From Microbacterium sp. SS28 (GTDB lineage: Bacteria; Actinomycetota; Actinomycetes; Actinomycetales; Microbacteriaceae), in the NCBI RefSeq assembly GCF_022761035.1, contig NZ_JAKWJP010000003.1, positions 1-64,000 of the forward strand: 64,000 nucleotides of DNA, written 5' to 3'. Every line of letters begins with the position of its first letter. Position 1 is the first letter of the stretch. Below, in pieces: positions 35,837 to 45,595 of the stretch. The position numbers were made by a program, and so were the translations under genes. Under the pieces are notes generated by a model. The model was not told where the DNA came from. It ran no database searches and saw only the letters and a list, made by a program, of their open reading frames with translations.

Positions 35837-36819
35837 CCGGCATCCGGTGGGCGTACGCCCTGAACCAGTGGGATACCAACATCGACGCGTTCGTCCGCAA
35901 GCGCGACCACGAGCGTGCCTTCAAGACGATCTCGATCAGCGGGTTCAGCGGTGTCGAGTTCACCGCGGTGAGCTTCGGCCCGTGGGAGCCGTTCGGCAGC
36001 CCGGATGAGATCGCGAAGCTGTACGGCTCGCTCGACGGCCTGCGCGCGTTCCTCGCGGAGTGCGCGCTGGACGCCGTCAGCAGCTACGTCTACGACCCGT
36101 TCGTCGGGTTCGACGTCGAGATGGGCCGCGGGCCCGACCCGCTGGATCCGGACGCGCTCGCGCCCATCGTGGCCACCTCGGTGTGGTTCGCGGATGCGGT
36201 GCACCGGCTCGGCGGCAACACGCTCGTCGTGCGCCCGGTGGGGTCGGCGTGGCAGACGGGCGCGCTCAGTGACGACCAGATCGGCACGCTGGCACGACTC
36301 TGGAACGAGGTCGGGCGTCGAATCGGGGAGCACGATGTGCGTCTGGCTCTCCACGTCGATTTCCTGTCGGCGCTGCGCCTCGGCGACGGCATCGACCGGC
36401 TTCTCGCCGCCACCGATCCCGGATTCGTCGGCCTCGCACTCGACACGGCCGAGCTCGCCGTCGCCGGCATCGACCCCGTGGAGTTCTTCCGTCGGCACGC
36501 CGATCGGGTCGCCCACATCCAGCTCAAGAACGCCCGCGACGTCGTCGGCGACGAGGCGCTCACCCCGCACGCGGAGCACTTCGTGCGCACCGAAGGCGGT
36601 GAGCGACGCATCGAGCGCTGGTTCTTCGAGCCGACCGATGAGGGCGGCCTGATCGACTTCGAAGCCTTCGCGCAGGCGGTCGCCGACTCCGACTACACCG
36701 GCTGGATCGTGGTCGAGTCGGATCAGAGTCCCCGCCCCGCCGAGAGCGCGATGGTCAGCGGCTGGTACGTGCAGAAGGTGCTCCGGCCGATCGTCGAGCG
36801 CCAGGGAGTGCGGGTCTGA
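35833..36819 (+). CDS. Sugar isomerase/epimerase-like TIM barrel (variant 3, altered metal site)
   Basis: A 328-aa barrel. The usual first ligand Glu region reads LALHVDF here (His in place of Glu), then LALDTAEL, HIQLKNARD (Gln) and VVESDQ. The altered first ligand is odd for a metal-dependent isomerase and may mean a changed reaction. It starts in the ATGA overlap with the previous gene and ends one base before the ThuA gene. Confidence 0.78.
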   Translation: MTGIRWAYALNQWDTNIDAFVRKRDHERAFKTISISGFSGVEFTAVSFGPWEPFGSPDEIAKLYGSLDGLRAFLAECALDAVSSYVYDPFVGFDVEMGRGPDPLDPDALAPIVATSVWFADAVHRLGGNTLVVRPVGSAWQTGALSDDQIGTLARLWNEVGRRIGEHDVRLALHVDFLSALRLGDGIDRLLAATDPGFVGLALDTAELAVAGIDPVEFFRRHADRVAHIQLKNARDVVGDEALTPHAEHFVRTEGGERRIERWFFEPTDEGGLIDFEAFAQAVADSDYTGWIVVESDQSPRPAESAMVSGWYVQKVLRPIVERQGVRV

Positions 36820-36820
36820 C

Positions 36821-37690
36821 ATGACCGGTGTGCTGAACGTCCTCATCCTTTCGGGCCACATGACCCGGGAGCATGACAATGAATTCCGCAGCTTCCGGCT
36901 GCACAACCAGTGGATCACGACGCTCCTGGAGGACACCGGGCGCTTCAAGGTGCGGGTCGTCGAGGACCCGCGCGGACTCGGGCCTGCGATCATCGACAAG
37001 TACGACGTCGTCATCGTCGTCTTCGAGGGCCGCGACGGCTACCACGAAAAGGCCGTCGGGTTCGGAGCCGAGACGGATGCCGCGCTGCTGAAGTTCGTCC
37101 ACGATGACGGCAAGGGCATCGTCTGGTTCCACGGCTCGGCCGCGCAGGAGGACGACTGGGGCTACCCCGACGAGTTCAACGTCATGCGCGGCTCGCGCCT
37201 CACGGTCGCGGGAGGGCTGCGGCCGCGCCCGTGGGGCGAGGCGCAGCTCGACACGGTCGAGCCGCGGCATCCCATCACCGAAGGAATCAGCCCGCGCTGG
37301 ACCGTGACCGGGGACGACATCCTCGTCGGGGTCGAGATCCTGGACGGCGCGCAGGTGCTGCTCACGACGTTCGACGACCTCGCGGCGTACGAGAAGGCGC
37401 CGGTCTGGCCGATGTCGCACTACCCCGTGGCGATCCCGCCCGAGGGCATCACGGCGCTGCCCGGCATCGACACCGACCAGCCGATCGCGTGGATCAACGA
37501 CTACGGCAGGGGCCGCTCGTTCACGATCACGATCGGCCACGACATCGACACGTTCCGGCGCATCGACTTCATCCGCATGTTCCCGCGCGGTGTCGAGTGG
37601 GCAGCCACGGGCGAGGTCGCGCTGGAAGGTCCGGACCGTCGTGGCGATCGGCGCTTCCTGCCCTGGCCTTACTACAACCACGAGGGCTGA
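36821..37690 (+). CDS. ThuA-domain protein
   Basis: A 289-aa class-I-glutamine-amidotransferase-fold protein of the ThuA family (VLILSGHM start, IVWFHGSA near 101, GRGRSFTITIGHD near 230). ThuA works with the Gfo/Idh-type ThuB in rhizobial trehalose/sucrose use through 3-keto sugars. It is flanked here by Gfo/Idh and barrel genes, which fits processing of a keto-sugar from C-glycoside cleavage (inference). It is followed after 3 bp by another Gfo/Idh. Confidence 0.8.
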   Translation: MTGVLNVLILSGHMTREHDNEFRSFRLHNQWITTLLEDTGRFKVRVVEDPRGLGPAIIDKYDVVIVVFEGRDGYHEKAVGFGAETDAALLKFVHDDGKGIVWFHGSAAQEDDWGYPDEFNVMRGSRLTVAGGLRPRPWGEAQLDTVEPRHPITEGISPRWTVTGDDILVGVEILDGAQVLLTTFDDLAAYEKAPVWPMSHYPVAIPPEGITALPGIDTDQPIAWINDYGRGRSFTITIGHDIDTFRRIDFIRMFPRGVEWAATGEVALEGPDRRGDRRFLPWPYYNHEG

Positions 37691-37693
37691 ACG

Positions 37694-38686
37694 GTGACGA
37701 CGGAGCTGAGGATCGGCATCCTGGGTGCCGGCGGCATCGCGGAGCGAGCGATGGTGGAGCCGTCACGCGAGGTCGAGGGTGTGCGCGTCGACGCGATCGG
37801 CGCACGGGACCCGGAACGCGCCCGGGCGTTCGCCGAGCGGCTCGACCTGCCGAAGCACGGCGACTACGACGCGATCCTGTCGGACCCCGACATCGACCTC
37901 GTGTATCTCGCGCTGCCGCCGATCACGCACGCCGAGTGGGGTGTGCGTGCCCTGCAGGCCGGGAAGCACGTCCTCTGCGAGAAGCCTCTGTCGGCGAACG
38001 GCACGACCGCCGCCGCGATCGCCGCTGCCGCCGCCGAGGCGGACCGGCGCGCGTTCGTCGGCTTCCACTACCGGCTGCACGGCTTCACGCAGCGTCTGCT
38101 CGAGGTCATCTCGTCGGGCGCGCTCGGGGAGATCGAGCGGGTGGACGTCGATTTCAGCATCCCCCACTTCGTCGTGAAGCCCGGCAACATCAGGCTGGAC
38201 GGAGACCTCGCCGGCGGCGCCGTCATGGACGTCGGCTGCTATGCCGTCGACCTCATCCGCGCCGCCTGGGGCGAGCCGGTCGTGGAGTCCGCGACGGCGG
38301 TGCTCTACGACGAGGATCCCCGCATCGACCTGCAGACCGACGCGGTGCTGCGGCTCGCGTCGGGTGCGTTCGCAGTGGTGCGCGCGTCGTTCATCGGCGA
38401 CGACAAGGGCGCCATGTCGCTGCACGTCGTCGGCTCCGCGGCGACGCTGCACGCCACGAGCGTGATCGTCCCGCAGTGGGGAGCGACGCTGCGCGTCACC
38501 GCGGGCGAGGACGTGCTGGTCGAAGAGAAGGCCGTCGAGGGCGAGAACAGCTACGCGCGTCAGCTGGAGCACCTCGTCGCCGTGCTGGGCGACGGCTCTC
38601 CCAGCATCCTCGATGCAGCGCGTGGCGTCGGCACGATGCGCGTCGTCGACGACATCTACCGCGCCGCGGGGCTCGAGCCCCGCTGA
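37694..38686 (+). CDS. Gfo/Idh/MocA family oxidoreductase (shorter form)
   Basis: A 330-aa oxidoreductase, GTG start at 37694. Rossmann motif ILGAGGIAE (about 8-16), the EKP motif in LCEKPLSANG (about 96), and the C-terminal domain GGAVMDVGCYAVD (about 175). It is not closely similar to the 32588/44404 copies and lies next to ThuA as ThuB-like genes do. Probably a keto-sugar dehydrogenase or reductase. Last gene of the long CGD operon. Confidence 0.82.
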   Translation: MTTELRIGILGAGGIAERAMVEPSREVEGVRVDAIGARDPERARAFAERLDLPKHGDYDAILSDPDIDLVYLALPPITHAEWGVRALQAGKHVLCEKPLSANGTTAAAIAAAAAEADRRAFVGFHYRLHGFTQRLLEVISSGALGEIERVDVDFSIPHFVVKPGNIRLDGDLAGGAVMDVGCYAVDLIRAAWGEPVVESATAVLYDEDPRIDLQTDAVLRLASGAFAVVRASFIGDDKGAMSLHVVGSAATLHATSVIVPQWGATLRVTAGEDVLVEEKAVEGENSYARQLEHLVAVLGDGSPSILDAARGVGTMRVVDDIYRAAGLEPR

Positions 38687-38722
38687 GCCGCCATCCCGCG
38701 CCGTTCCCCGTACCGTGGGGCG

Positions 38723-39124
38723 ATGAGCATCACCTACGTAGAGCGCGGGCCCGTCGATGACGTCGCGCTGAGCCGGCTGCACGACCTCGCCTTCGGCGGG
38801 ATCCTGTCGGGCGATGTCGCTCCGTGGTCCGCGCGGCTCCGTGCGCACAGCGTCGGATGGGTCTGCGCCTACGACGGCGACCGGCTGTGCGGCTTCGTCC
38901 ACGCGTGCTGGGACGGGGGCAGTCACGCGTTCGTCCTCGACACCGCGGTCCTGCCCGACCTCCAGGGCCGCGGCATCGGTTCCGAGCTGCTGCGACGCCT
39001 CACCGCGCTCGCGCGAGAGGCCGGCTGCGAATGGCTTCACGTCGACTACGAGCCGCACCTCGACGGCTTCTACACGGCGGCGGGATTCACCCCGACCCTC
39101 GCGGGTCTCCACCGGCTCGGCTAG
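38723..39124 (+). CDS. GNAT-family N-acetyltransferase
   Basis: A 133-aa acetyltransferase with the acetyl-CoA motif LQGRGIGSELLRRL (about 79-92) and the GNAT C-terminal GFYTAAGF. The preceding gap is only 36 bp, so it may be co-transcribed with the CGD operon, but its function may be unrelated. Converges with the ROK gene. The acceptor is unknown. Confidence 0.8.
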   Translation: MSITYVERGPVDDVALSRLHDLAFGGILSGDVAPWSARLRAHSVGWVCAYDGDRLCGFVHACWDGGSHAFVLDTAVLPDLQGRGIGSELLRRLTALAREAGCEWLHVDYEPHLDGFYTAAGFTPTLAGLHRLG

Positions 39125-39157
39125 AGGCGTCGAACGAACGACGTCGATCAGACAGGA

Positions 39158-40342
39158 TCAGCCGGCGAGGGAGTGGAACGCCTCGGGCGAGAGCACATGC
39201 TCGACCGCCAGCATCCCGGCTCCGACGACGGCCGCGTTCTCGGCCGCGGCGGACTGCACGATCGCGAGGTGCTCGGTCGCGAGTGGCATCGACCGCGTGT
39301 AGACGACCTCGCGAACCCCCGCGATGAGGTGCTCGCCGACGCGCGCCATCGAGCCGCCGAGCGCGATGACCGACGGATTCATGAGGCTCACGCAGGCGGT
39401 GAGCACTTCGCCGATGTCGCGGCCCGCCTGCCGCACCGCCTGGATCGCATCGATGCTGCCGCCCTTCACGAGCGCGATGACGTCGTCGCCGTTCTCGGCG
39501 GGCACGCCCTGCGCGCGCAGAGCACGCGCGATCGCGGGACCCGAGGCGACGGCCTCGAGACATCCCCGATTGCCGCAGTGGCACGGCACGTCCGAGCCGC
39601 GCGCGACCTGCACGTGCCCGATGTCGCCCGCGACGCCCTGCGCGCCGCGCTGCAGCTCCCCGCCCGAGATGACGCCGGCGCCGATGCCCGTCGCCACCTT
39701 GACGAACATGAGGTGCTGCGTCGTGGGCCATGCGGTGGCGCGCTCACCGAGGGCCATGATGTTGACGTCGTTGTCGACGAGCACCGGCACCTCGAGGTGC
39801 TGCTGCACCCACCCCGGCACGTCGAATCGGTCCCATCCGGGCATGATCGGCGGGTTCACGGGCTGACCGGTCGAGTGCTCGACGGGGCCGGGAACGCCGA
39901 TCCCGATCGCGACGAGGGAGCGGATGTCGCGTCCCGACTCCGCCACGAGCGCGCCGGCGGTCTCGACCATCCGCGTGAGCACCGCGACAGGCCCGTCGGC
40001 GACGGGCAGCGCCTCGGTGCGCTTCTCAAGGATCGCCCCCGTGAGGTCCATGACGGCGACCGTCGTGTGCGATGCGCCGATGTCGACGGCGAGCACGACC
40101 CGGGCGCTCGGGTTGAGCGCGAACTGCGACGGCGGGCGCCCACCGGTGGATGCGGCATCCGCCACCGGCATGATGAGGCCCATCCGCATGAGCTCCTCGA
40201 CGCGCGCGGCGATCGTGGAGCGCGCGAGTCCCGTGGACTTGGCGAGTTGCGCGCGCGTGCGCGGAGTGCCGTCGCGCAGCAGCTGGAAGAGCTCGATCGC
40301 TCCGCTGCCGGCGGGGGACGATTCCGACGAGAGAGTCACCAC
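39158..40342 (-). CDS. ROK-family transcriptional repressor 1
   Basis: A 394-aa ROK regulator: N-terminal winged HTH (about 25-65, AQLAKSTGLARSTIAARVEEL), sugar-kinase-like domain and the CHCGNRGCLEA zinc-binding cysteine motif. ROK repressors bind a sugar or sugar phosphate and release AT-rich palindromes. GTG codons at 40342 and 40339 are both possible starts; neither has a Shine-Dalgarno. It lies beside the CUT2 importer and may control it, the CGD units, or both. Confidence 0.85.
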   Translation of the reverse strand: MVTLSSESSPAGSGAIELFQLLRDGTPRTRAQLAKSTGLARSTIAARVEELMRMGLIMPVADAASTGGRPPSQFALNPSARVVLAVDIGASHTTVAVMDLTGAILEKRTEALPVADGPVAVLTRMVETAGALVAESGRDIRSLVAIGIGVPGPVEHSTGQPVNPPIMPGWDRFDVPGWVQQHLEVPVLVDNDVNIMALGERATAWPTTQHLMFVKVATGIGAGVISGGELQRGAQGVAGDIGHVQVARGSDVPCHCGNRGCLEAVASGPAIARALRAQGVPAENGDDVIALVKGGSIDAIQAVRQAGRDIGEVLTACVSLMNPSVIALGGSMARVGEHLIAGVREVVYTRSMPLATEHLAIVQSAAAENAAVVGAGMLAVEHVLSPEAFHSLAG

Positions 40343-40433
40343 GGTTCAGTCAATCACTGCCTGCGCGCGGCTCGAATTCCGCGGACTTCCGACGAGAAGA
40401 GGGGATGCCGCGCCCTGCCCGCGCGGCCGGCCG

Positions 40434-41495
40434 TCATGTCGCTCGCCCGCTGGGCTTGGCGAAGCGCTGCTGCAGCAGCACGGCGACGACGATGATGACG
40501 CCCTTGACGACCGCCTGCACAGAGGAGTTCAGGTTGTTCTGCACGAACACGTTGGTCAGGGTCGTGAAGATCAGCACGCCGAACACCGTTCCCGTGACGG
40601 TGCCGCGCCCTCCGGCGAGAAGCGTCCCGCCCACGACCACCGCGGCGATCGCATCGAGCTCGAGCAACGTGCCGTGCGTCGAGGTGCCGGCGGTGGTGCG
40701 GCCGAGATACATGACCGCGGCGATGCCCGCGGTGAGCCCCGAAATCGCGTAGAGCCACATGGTGTGGCGCTTGACGTTGATGCCCGCCAGCCGCGCGGCT
40801 TCGCGGTTGCCGCCGATCGCGACCGTGCGACGGCCGAACGTCGTGCGGTTGAGCACCACCCAGCCGAGGACGGCGACGATCCCGAAGATCCAGATCAGCA
40901 TGTCCACGCCGATGATGTCGAGGTTCATGAAGTTGATGAAGTCGCGGTTGCCGACCTGGAGGGTGCGGCGCTCGGCGAGGATCTCGGCGAGTCCGCGGGC
41001 GGCGACGAGCATCGCGAGGGTCGCCATGAAGGCGACGACCTTGCCGTAGGCGATCACGATGCCGTTGATGAGCCCCGCGCCGACGCCGACGGCGAGGGCG
41101 AGGACGATCATCACGATCCAGTGCAGCTGGTCGGCGAGATCCTGGATCGCGGCGAGTGTCGCGACGACGGATGCGAGGCCGATGAGGGAGCCGACTGAGA
41201 GGTCGATGCCGCCGGCCGTGATCACGAGCGTCATGCCGATCGACACGACGCCGAGGATCGATGCGGCGCGCAGGATCGTGAGGATGTTGCTCGTGGTCAG
41301 GAATGTGTCGGGTGCCGTGACGGCACCCGCGATCACGAGCACCAGAAGCGCTGCCACGAGGCCGAGATTGCGGCCGACGGAGCCGGACAGGAGGCGCCGC
41401 CACCGGCTCTCCTGCTCGGTCGTGGAGGTCGAGGAGGTCGGCGGCGCGCCGTTCGCGGGGGCGGCTTCGGCCCCGGGGGTGGACTGCTCGCTCAC
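40434..41495 (-). CDS. CUT2 ABC sugar permease (RbsC-like)
   Basis: A 353-aa integral membrane permease of the ribose/xylose/galactose class with about ten hydrophobic segments and family signatures ITAGGIDLSVGS, NGIVIAYGKVVAFMATL and AIAAVVVGGTLLAGGRGT. Overlaps the ATPase gene by 4 bases. Together with 41492 and 43285 it makes a complete CUT2 importer for a monosaccharide-like solute. Confidence 0.9.
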   Translation of the reverse strand: MSEQSTPGAEAAPANGAPPTSSTSTTEQESRWRRLLSGSVGRNLGLVAALLVLVIAGAVTAPDTFLTTSNILTILRAASILGVVSIGMTLVITAGGIDLSVGSLIGLASVVATLAAIQDLADQLHWIVMIVLALAVGVGAGLINGIVIAYGKVVAFMATLAMLVAARGLAEILAERRTLQVGNRDFINFMNLDIIGVDMLIWIFGIVAVLGWVVLNRTTFGRRTVAIGGNREAARLAGINVKRHTMWLYAISGLTAGIAAVMYLGRTTAGTSTHGTLLELDAIAAVVVGGTLLAGGRGTVTGTVFGVLIFTTLTNVFVQNNLNSSVQAVVKGVIIVVAVLLQQRFAKPSGRAT

Positions 41496-43012
41496 GCGGC
41501 GGTTCCTTTCATCACGAGGTCGAGCACGCCGTGCTCGTCGATCTGGGAGGCGGGGAGGGTTTCGACGACGCGTCCGTCGGCGACCACGAGGACGTTGTCG
41601 GCGAGGCCGAGGACCTCCTCGATCTCGCTCGAGACCACGACGAGCGCGTTGCCGGCGGCGGCCAGCGCTCTGATGAGCGCATAGATCTCGGCGCGTGCGC
41701 CGACATCGACGCCGCGAGTGGGCTCATCGAGCAAGAGGACCCGAGTGCCGTGGACGAGCCAGCGGGCCAGGAGGATCTTCTGCTGGTTGCCGCCGGAGAG
41801 GGTGCCCGCCGGGCGGTCGGGGTCGGCGGGGCGCAGCTCGAGCGCCTGGATCTGCTCGCGCGCGGTCGCCCGCGCGGCGCGGTCATTGAGGAAGCCGGCG
41901 CGGGCGAACCGTGACATCGACGACAGGGTCACGTTGACGAAGATCGGCTCGTCGAGCACGAGGCCCTGGCTCTTGCGTTCCTCCGGCGACAGGCCGATGC
42001 CCTCGCGTACGGCGGCGACGACCGAACCGCGTCGCAGCGTCTTGCCGCCGATGCGGACGGCGCCCGCCGTGGACCGCCGTGCGCCGTAGATGGTCTCGAG
42101 GATCTCGGAGCGCCCGGAGCCGACGAGGCCGGCGAGTCCGACGACCTCTCCAGCGCGCACCGAGAAGGAAACGTCCGCGAAGACGCCGGCGAGGGCGAGG
42201 TCCTCGACCTCGAGCACGACGGCTGCATCGTCGGCGATGGGTGCGGCGGGCGGGAAGACGTTCTCGACGTCGCGTCCCGTCATGAGCTTGATGAGGTCGC
42301 TCGTGGTGGTCTCCGCGACGGGGAGCCCCGTCGCGGTCGTGCGACCGTCCTTGAGGACCGTGATGCGGTCGCCGATCTGACGGATCTCCTCCAGGCGATG
42401 CGTGATGTAGACGACCGCGATGCCCTCGGAGGTCAGCTCGTGCACGACGTGGAAGAGGTTCTTGACCTCTTCGGAGTCGAGCACGGCCGACGGCTCGTCC
42501 ATGATGATGAGCTTGATGTCGTGCGACAGGGCGCGCGCCATGCTCACGATCTGCTTGTTGGCGGCGCTGAGCGTGCCGACTTCCGTGTTGGGTGAGAGGT
42601 TGGAGTGGCCGAGCCGGCGCAGCAGCTCGCGCGTCTGCTTCGCGGCCTCGGAGCGCTTCGTGAAGCCGCCCCGGGCGATCTCGTGTCCGAGGAAGATGTT
42701 CTCGGCGATGGTCAGGCCGTCGACGACGTCGAGCTCCTGGTACATCGTCGCGATGCCGATCTCGATCGCGGCTTCGGGATTCGGGATGTCAATCCGCTCG
42801 CCGAGCCAGAAGATCGCGCCTTCGTCCGGACGGTGCACGCCCGCGAGGGTCTTGATGAGGGTCGACTTGCCCGCACCGTTCTGGCCGAGGACGCAGTGCA
42901 CTTCGCCGGCGAGGATCTCGAGATCGACGCCTCGCAGAGCCCGGACCCCGGCGAACGACTTCGTCAGCCCTTCGGCCGTCAGTAATGCCGATCCATGGTC
43001 ACCTTTGATCAC
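41492..43012 (-). CDS. CUT2 ABC sugar importer ATP-binding protein (RbsA-like)
   Basis: A 506-aa protein with two ABC domains. NBD1 has Walker A GQNGAGKST (about 43-51) and IMDEPSA Walker B; its signature is the altered LSAANKQ. NBD2 has the degenerate Walker A GLVGSGRSE, signature LSGGNQQK and LLLDEPTRGVD, as usual for CUT2 ATPases. The start GTG 43012 (43 codons into a longer open frame) fits the conserved N-terminus; no Shine-Dalgarno is visible, so leaderless translation is possible. Divergent from the binding protein. Confidence 0.88.
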   Translation of the reverse strand: MIKGDHGSALLTAEGLTKSFAGVRALRGVDLEILAGEVHCVLGQNGAGKSTLIKTLAGVHRPDEGAIFWLGERIDIPNPEAAIEIGIATMYQELDVVDGLTIAENIFLGHEIARGGFTKRSEAAKQTRELLRRLGHSNLSPNTEVGTLSAANKQIVSMARALSHDIKLIIMDEPSAVLDSEEVKNLFHVVHELTSEGIAVVYITHRLEEIRQIGDRITVLKDGRTTATGLPVAETTTSDLIKLMTGRDVENVFPPAAPIADDAAVVLEVEDLALAGVFADVSFSVRAGEVVGLAGLVGSGRSEILETIYGARRSTAGAVRIGGKTLRRGSVVAAVREGIGLSPEERKSQGLVLDEPIFVNVTLSSMSRFARAGFLNDRAARATAREQIQALELRPADPDRPAGTLSGGNQQKILLARWLVHGTRVLLLDEPTRGVDVGARAEIYALIRALAAAGNALVVVSSEIEEVLGLADNVLVVADGRVVETLPASQIDEHGVLDLVMKGTAA

Positions 43013-43137
43013 GGCACGAACATAACATGGCGCCCGGATGCTCGCCCAGAGCCCGCGACGCCGATTCTCAGGCCGCTTCCCGTGCTCGACGAGTCGATCT
43101 GCCCGAAGAAAACAGGGCAGAGAGGCTTCGCGGGCCA

Positions 43138-43159
43138 CTTATAACGAGTAGGACACAAA
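43138..43159. promoter_or_regulatory. Weak variant of the CGD-regulon operator
   Basis: CTTATAAC, 6-nt spacer, GACACAAA: six and five matches to the 8-bp halves seen at 28776-28798, but spacing 6 instead of 7. It lies in the 272-bp gap between the divergent CUT2 ATPase and binding-protein genes. Tentative. Confidence 0.3.
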
Positions 43160-43284
43160 AGGTGCCGGTCCGACGGTCGGTTCTGTTACCGTGAGTCCCG
43201 TCAGCGTGGACATCGCTCGAGTGCGGACCCAAACCCCTCCCGGCAGCCACCTGTCGCAGCTGCATCCATTCAAGGAGGAAACAA

Positions 43285-44331
43285 ATGCGCTCACACCTGA
43301 ACGCGCGCACGCGGCTCGTGCTCACCGGCACCGCAGTCGTCGCTGCCATCGGAATTCTCGCCGGCTGCACCGGCACGGGCGCCGACGAGGAGAACGTCGT
43401 CGACCAGGGCACCACGACGGAGGAGAACGCAGCGTCCGGCGACAAAGTCGTCATCGGCTTCTCGGGCCCCGCCGCCGACCACGGCTGGCTCGGCGCCATC
43501 AACTCGGGCGCCCAGGCGGCCGCCGACAGCTTCGACGACGTCGAACTGCAGGTCGCCGAGGGCACGAACGACCCGATTGCACAGATCGCGGCGGTCGAGA
43601 CGTTCGTCAACAACGGCGTAGACGCGATCGTGCTGCTTCCCACCGACGGCGCCGCGCTCACCGAGGCGGCGATCAAGGCGATGGAGGCCGGCATCCCCGT
43701 CATCAACGTCGACCGCGTCTTCTCGAGCCCGTTCGCCGCGCGCACGACGATCCTCGGTGACAACTACGGCATGGGCGTCTCGGCGGGCACCTACATCTGC
43801 GAGCAGCTGGGCGACAACCCCGACGCCGTCGTCGCAGAGATCGCCGGCATCGACTCGCTGCCCCTCACGCAGGACCGGTCCGAGGGCTTCGCGGACGCGC
43901 TCGACGACTGCGGTCTGGAGGTCTCGGCCCGCGTGGCCGCCGACTTCACGGTCGCCGGCGGCGAGGCCGCGGCATCCCAGCTGCTCGCTGCCAACCCGAA
44001 GATCGACGCCCTCTGGAACCACGACGATGACCAGGGCATCGGCGTCCTCGCGGCGATCGACTCCGCCGGTCGCGACGAGTTCTTCATGGTCGGCGGCGCC
44101 GGCAGCAAGAGCGCGATGGAGGCCATCGAGGCCGACGACACCGTGCTCAAGGCGACGGTCATCTACCCGTCGACGCAGGCGGCCGACGGCGTCGCGCTCG
44201 CGCGCCTCATCGCGCAGGCCAAGACGATGGGCGACCTCATCACCCCCAGCATCCCGAACCGGATCGTGCTGGACGCACCCGTCGTCACGAAGGAGAACGT
44301 CGACCAGTACATCGGTCTGTCGTTCGAGTAG
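43285..44331 (+). CDS. CUT2 sugar-binding lipoprotein (periplasmic binding protein-like)
   Basis: A 348-aa solute-binding protein of the type I periplasmic-binding fold. Lipoprotein signal with lipobox LAGC (Cys about 28), then the ligand domain with GFSGPAADHGWLG, GVDAIVLLPTDG and IPVINVDRVF. ATG 43285 follows AAGGAGG. It delivers substrate to 40434/41492. The hairpin right after its stop at 44342-44374 would keep this mRNA abundant. Confidence 0.9.
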   Translation: MRSHLNARTRLVLTGTAVVAAIGILAGCTGTGADEENVVDQGTTTEENAASGDKVVIGFSGPAADHGWLGAINSGAQAAADSFDDVELQVAEGTNDPIAQIAAVETFVNNGVDAIVLLPTDGAALTEAAIKAMEAGIPVINVDRVFSSPFAARTTILGDNYGMGVSAGTYICEQLGDNPDAVVAEIAGIDSLPLTQDRSEGFADALDDCGLEVSARVAADFTVAGGEAAASQLLAANPKIDALWNHDDDQGIGVLAAIDSAGRDEFFMVGGAGSKSAMEAIEADDTVLKATVIYPSTQAADGVALARLIAQAKTMGDLITPSIPNRIVLDAPVVTKENVDQYIGLSFE

Positions 44332-44341
44332 CCGACGACCT

Positions 44342-44374
44342 GCGGGGCGCCCGTCGACACGGCGGGCGCCCCGC
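44342..44374 (+). terminator. GC-rich hairpin between the CUT2 binding protein and the Gfo/Idh copy 2
   Basis: A perfect 12-bp stem (GCGGGGCGCCCG / CGGGCGCCCCGC) with a 9-nt loop, 11 bp after the binding-protein stop. No T tract. It could be a full terminator or a partial one that lowers expression of the two downstream genes. Confidence 0.75.
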
Positions 44375-44403
44375 GCCATGATCTTTCGAGGAAGGACACG
44401 ACG

Positions 44404-45585
44404 TTGACCGATTCGCTACGCGTCGCCATGATCGGCTACGGCTTCATGGGCGCTGCGCACTCCGTGGGGTGGCGCCAGGCGCCCAGGGTGTACGACCTCC
44501 CGCTCGATGTCGAGATGGCGGTGATCGTCGGACGGAATCAGGATGCCGTCGCCGAGGCCGCCGCCCACTGGGGCTGGTCCGAGTCGGCGACCGACTGGCG
44601 TGAGGTGATCGCGCGGGACGACATCGACATCGTCGACATCGTCACGCCGGGGGACTCGCACGCCGAGATCGCGATCGCGGCGCTCGAGGCGGGTAAGCAC
44701 GTCCTGTGCGAGAAGCCGCTCGCGAACACCGTCGAAGAGGCCGAGCGCATGCTCGCCGCGGCGCAGCGAGCGGGCGAGCGCGGGCAGCGCGCCGTCGTCG
44801 GGTTCACCTATCGCCGCGTCCCGGCCGTGACCTTCCTGCGCGATCTCATCGCGCAGGGAGTCGTCGGGAACGTGCAGCAGGTGCGCGCGGCCTATCGGCA
44901 GGATTGGCTCGTCGATCCTCAGATGCCCCTCGCGTGGCGGCTCCAGAAGGAGCACGCGGGATCCGGCGCGCTCGGCGACATCGGCGCCCACATCATCGAC
45001 ATGGTGCAGTTCGTCACGGGTCAGGCCGTCGCCTCGGTGTCGGGGACGATGGACACGATCGTCACGCAGCGCCCGCTCCTGGGGTCGGGCTCGGGCCTCA
45101 GCGGCACGGCCGCCGAGGGCTTCGGCGAGGTCACCGTCGACGACGTCGCCATCTTCACGGGACGGCTCGAGGGCGGCGCTCTCGCGTCGTTCGAGGCCAC
45201 TCGGTTCGCGACGGGCCGCAAGAACGGCCTCACGGTCGAGGTCTCCGGCGACAAGGGCGCGCTGTACTTCGACCTCGAAGACCTCAACGCGCTGCAGTTC
45301 TACGACCGCACGGCCCCGGACGATCGTCAGGGATTCACCAAGATCTTGGTGACCGAAGCGTCGCACCCCTACCTCTCGGCGTGGTGGCCGGCCGGGCACA
45401 TGCTCGGCTACGAGCACGGGTTCGTGCACCAGGCCAAGGACCTCGTCGAGGGCATCGCCGCGGGAACCGACCCCCATCCGACCTTCGCGGAGGGGCTCAG
45501 CGTGCAGCGCGTCCTCGCCGCCGTCGAGCAGAGCTCGGCGAACGACTCGATCTGGGTGCGCGTCGACGCGCCCGCCACCCGATAG
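44404..45585 (+). CDS. Gfo/Idh/MocA family oxidoreductase, copy 2
   Basis: A 393-aa paralogue of 32588, with long identical runs throughout (for example [31 protein letters not shown]). Rossmann MIGYGFMG and EKP motifs are intact. The start is a TTG at 44404 behind GAGGAAGGA, unusual among its neighbours. It is followed by the second copy of the barrel gene after 10 bp. It may serve the CUT2 substrate, so the same keto-sugar chemistry is wired to a second uptake system. Confidence 0.87.
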   Translation: MTDSLRVAMIGYGFMGAAHSVGWRQAPRVYDLPLDVEMAVIVGRNQDAVAEAAAHWGWSESATDWREVIARDDIDIVDIVTPGDSHAEIAIAALEAGKHVLCEKPLANTVEEAERMLAAAQRAGERGQRAVVGFTYRRVPAVTFLRDLIAQGVVGNVQQVRAAYRQDWLVDPQMPLAWRLQKEHAGSGALGDIGAHIIDMVQFVTGQAVASVSGTMDTIVTQRPLLGSGSGLSGTAAEGFGEVTVDDVAIFTGRLEGGALASFEATRFATGRKNGLTVEVSGDKGALYFDLEDLNALQFYDRTAPDDRQGFTKILVTEASHPYLSAWWPAGHMLGYEHGFVHQAKDLVEGIAAGTDPHPTFAEGLSVQRVLAAVEQSSANDSIWVRVDAPATR

Positions 45586-45595
45586 GAGACACCCC

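Noticed and set aside
44404-45585. Frameshifted or pseudogene copy because of the TTG start
   Set aside because: The frame is intact to the end, all motifs are conserved and a strong Shine-Dalgarno precedes the TTG.
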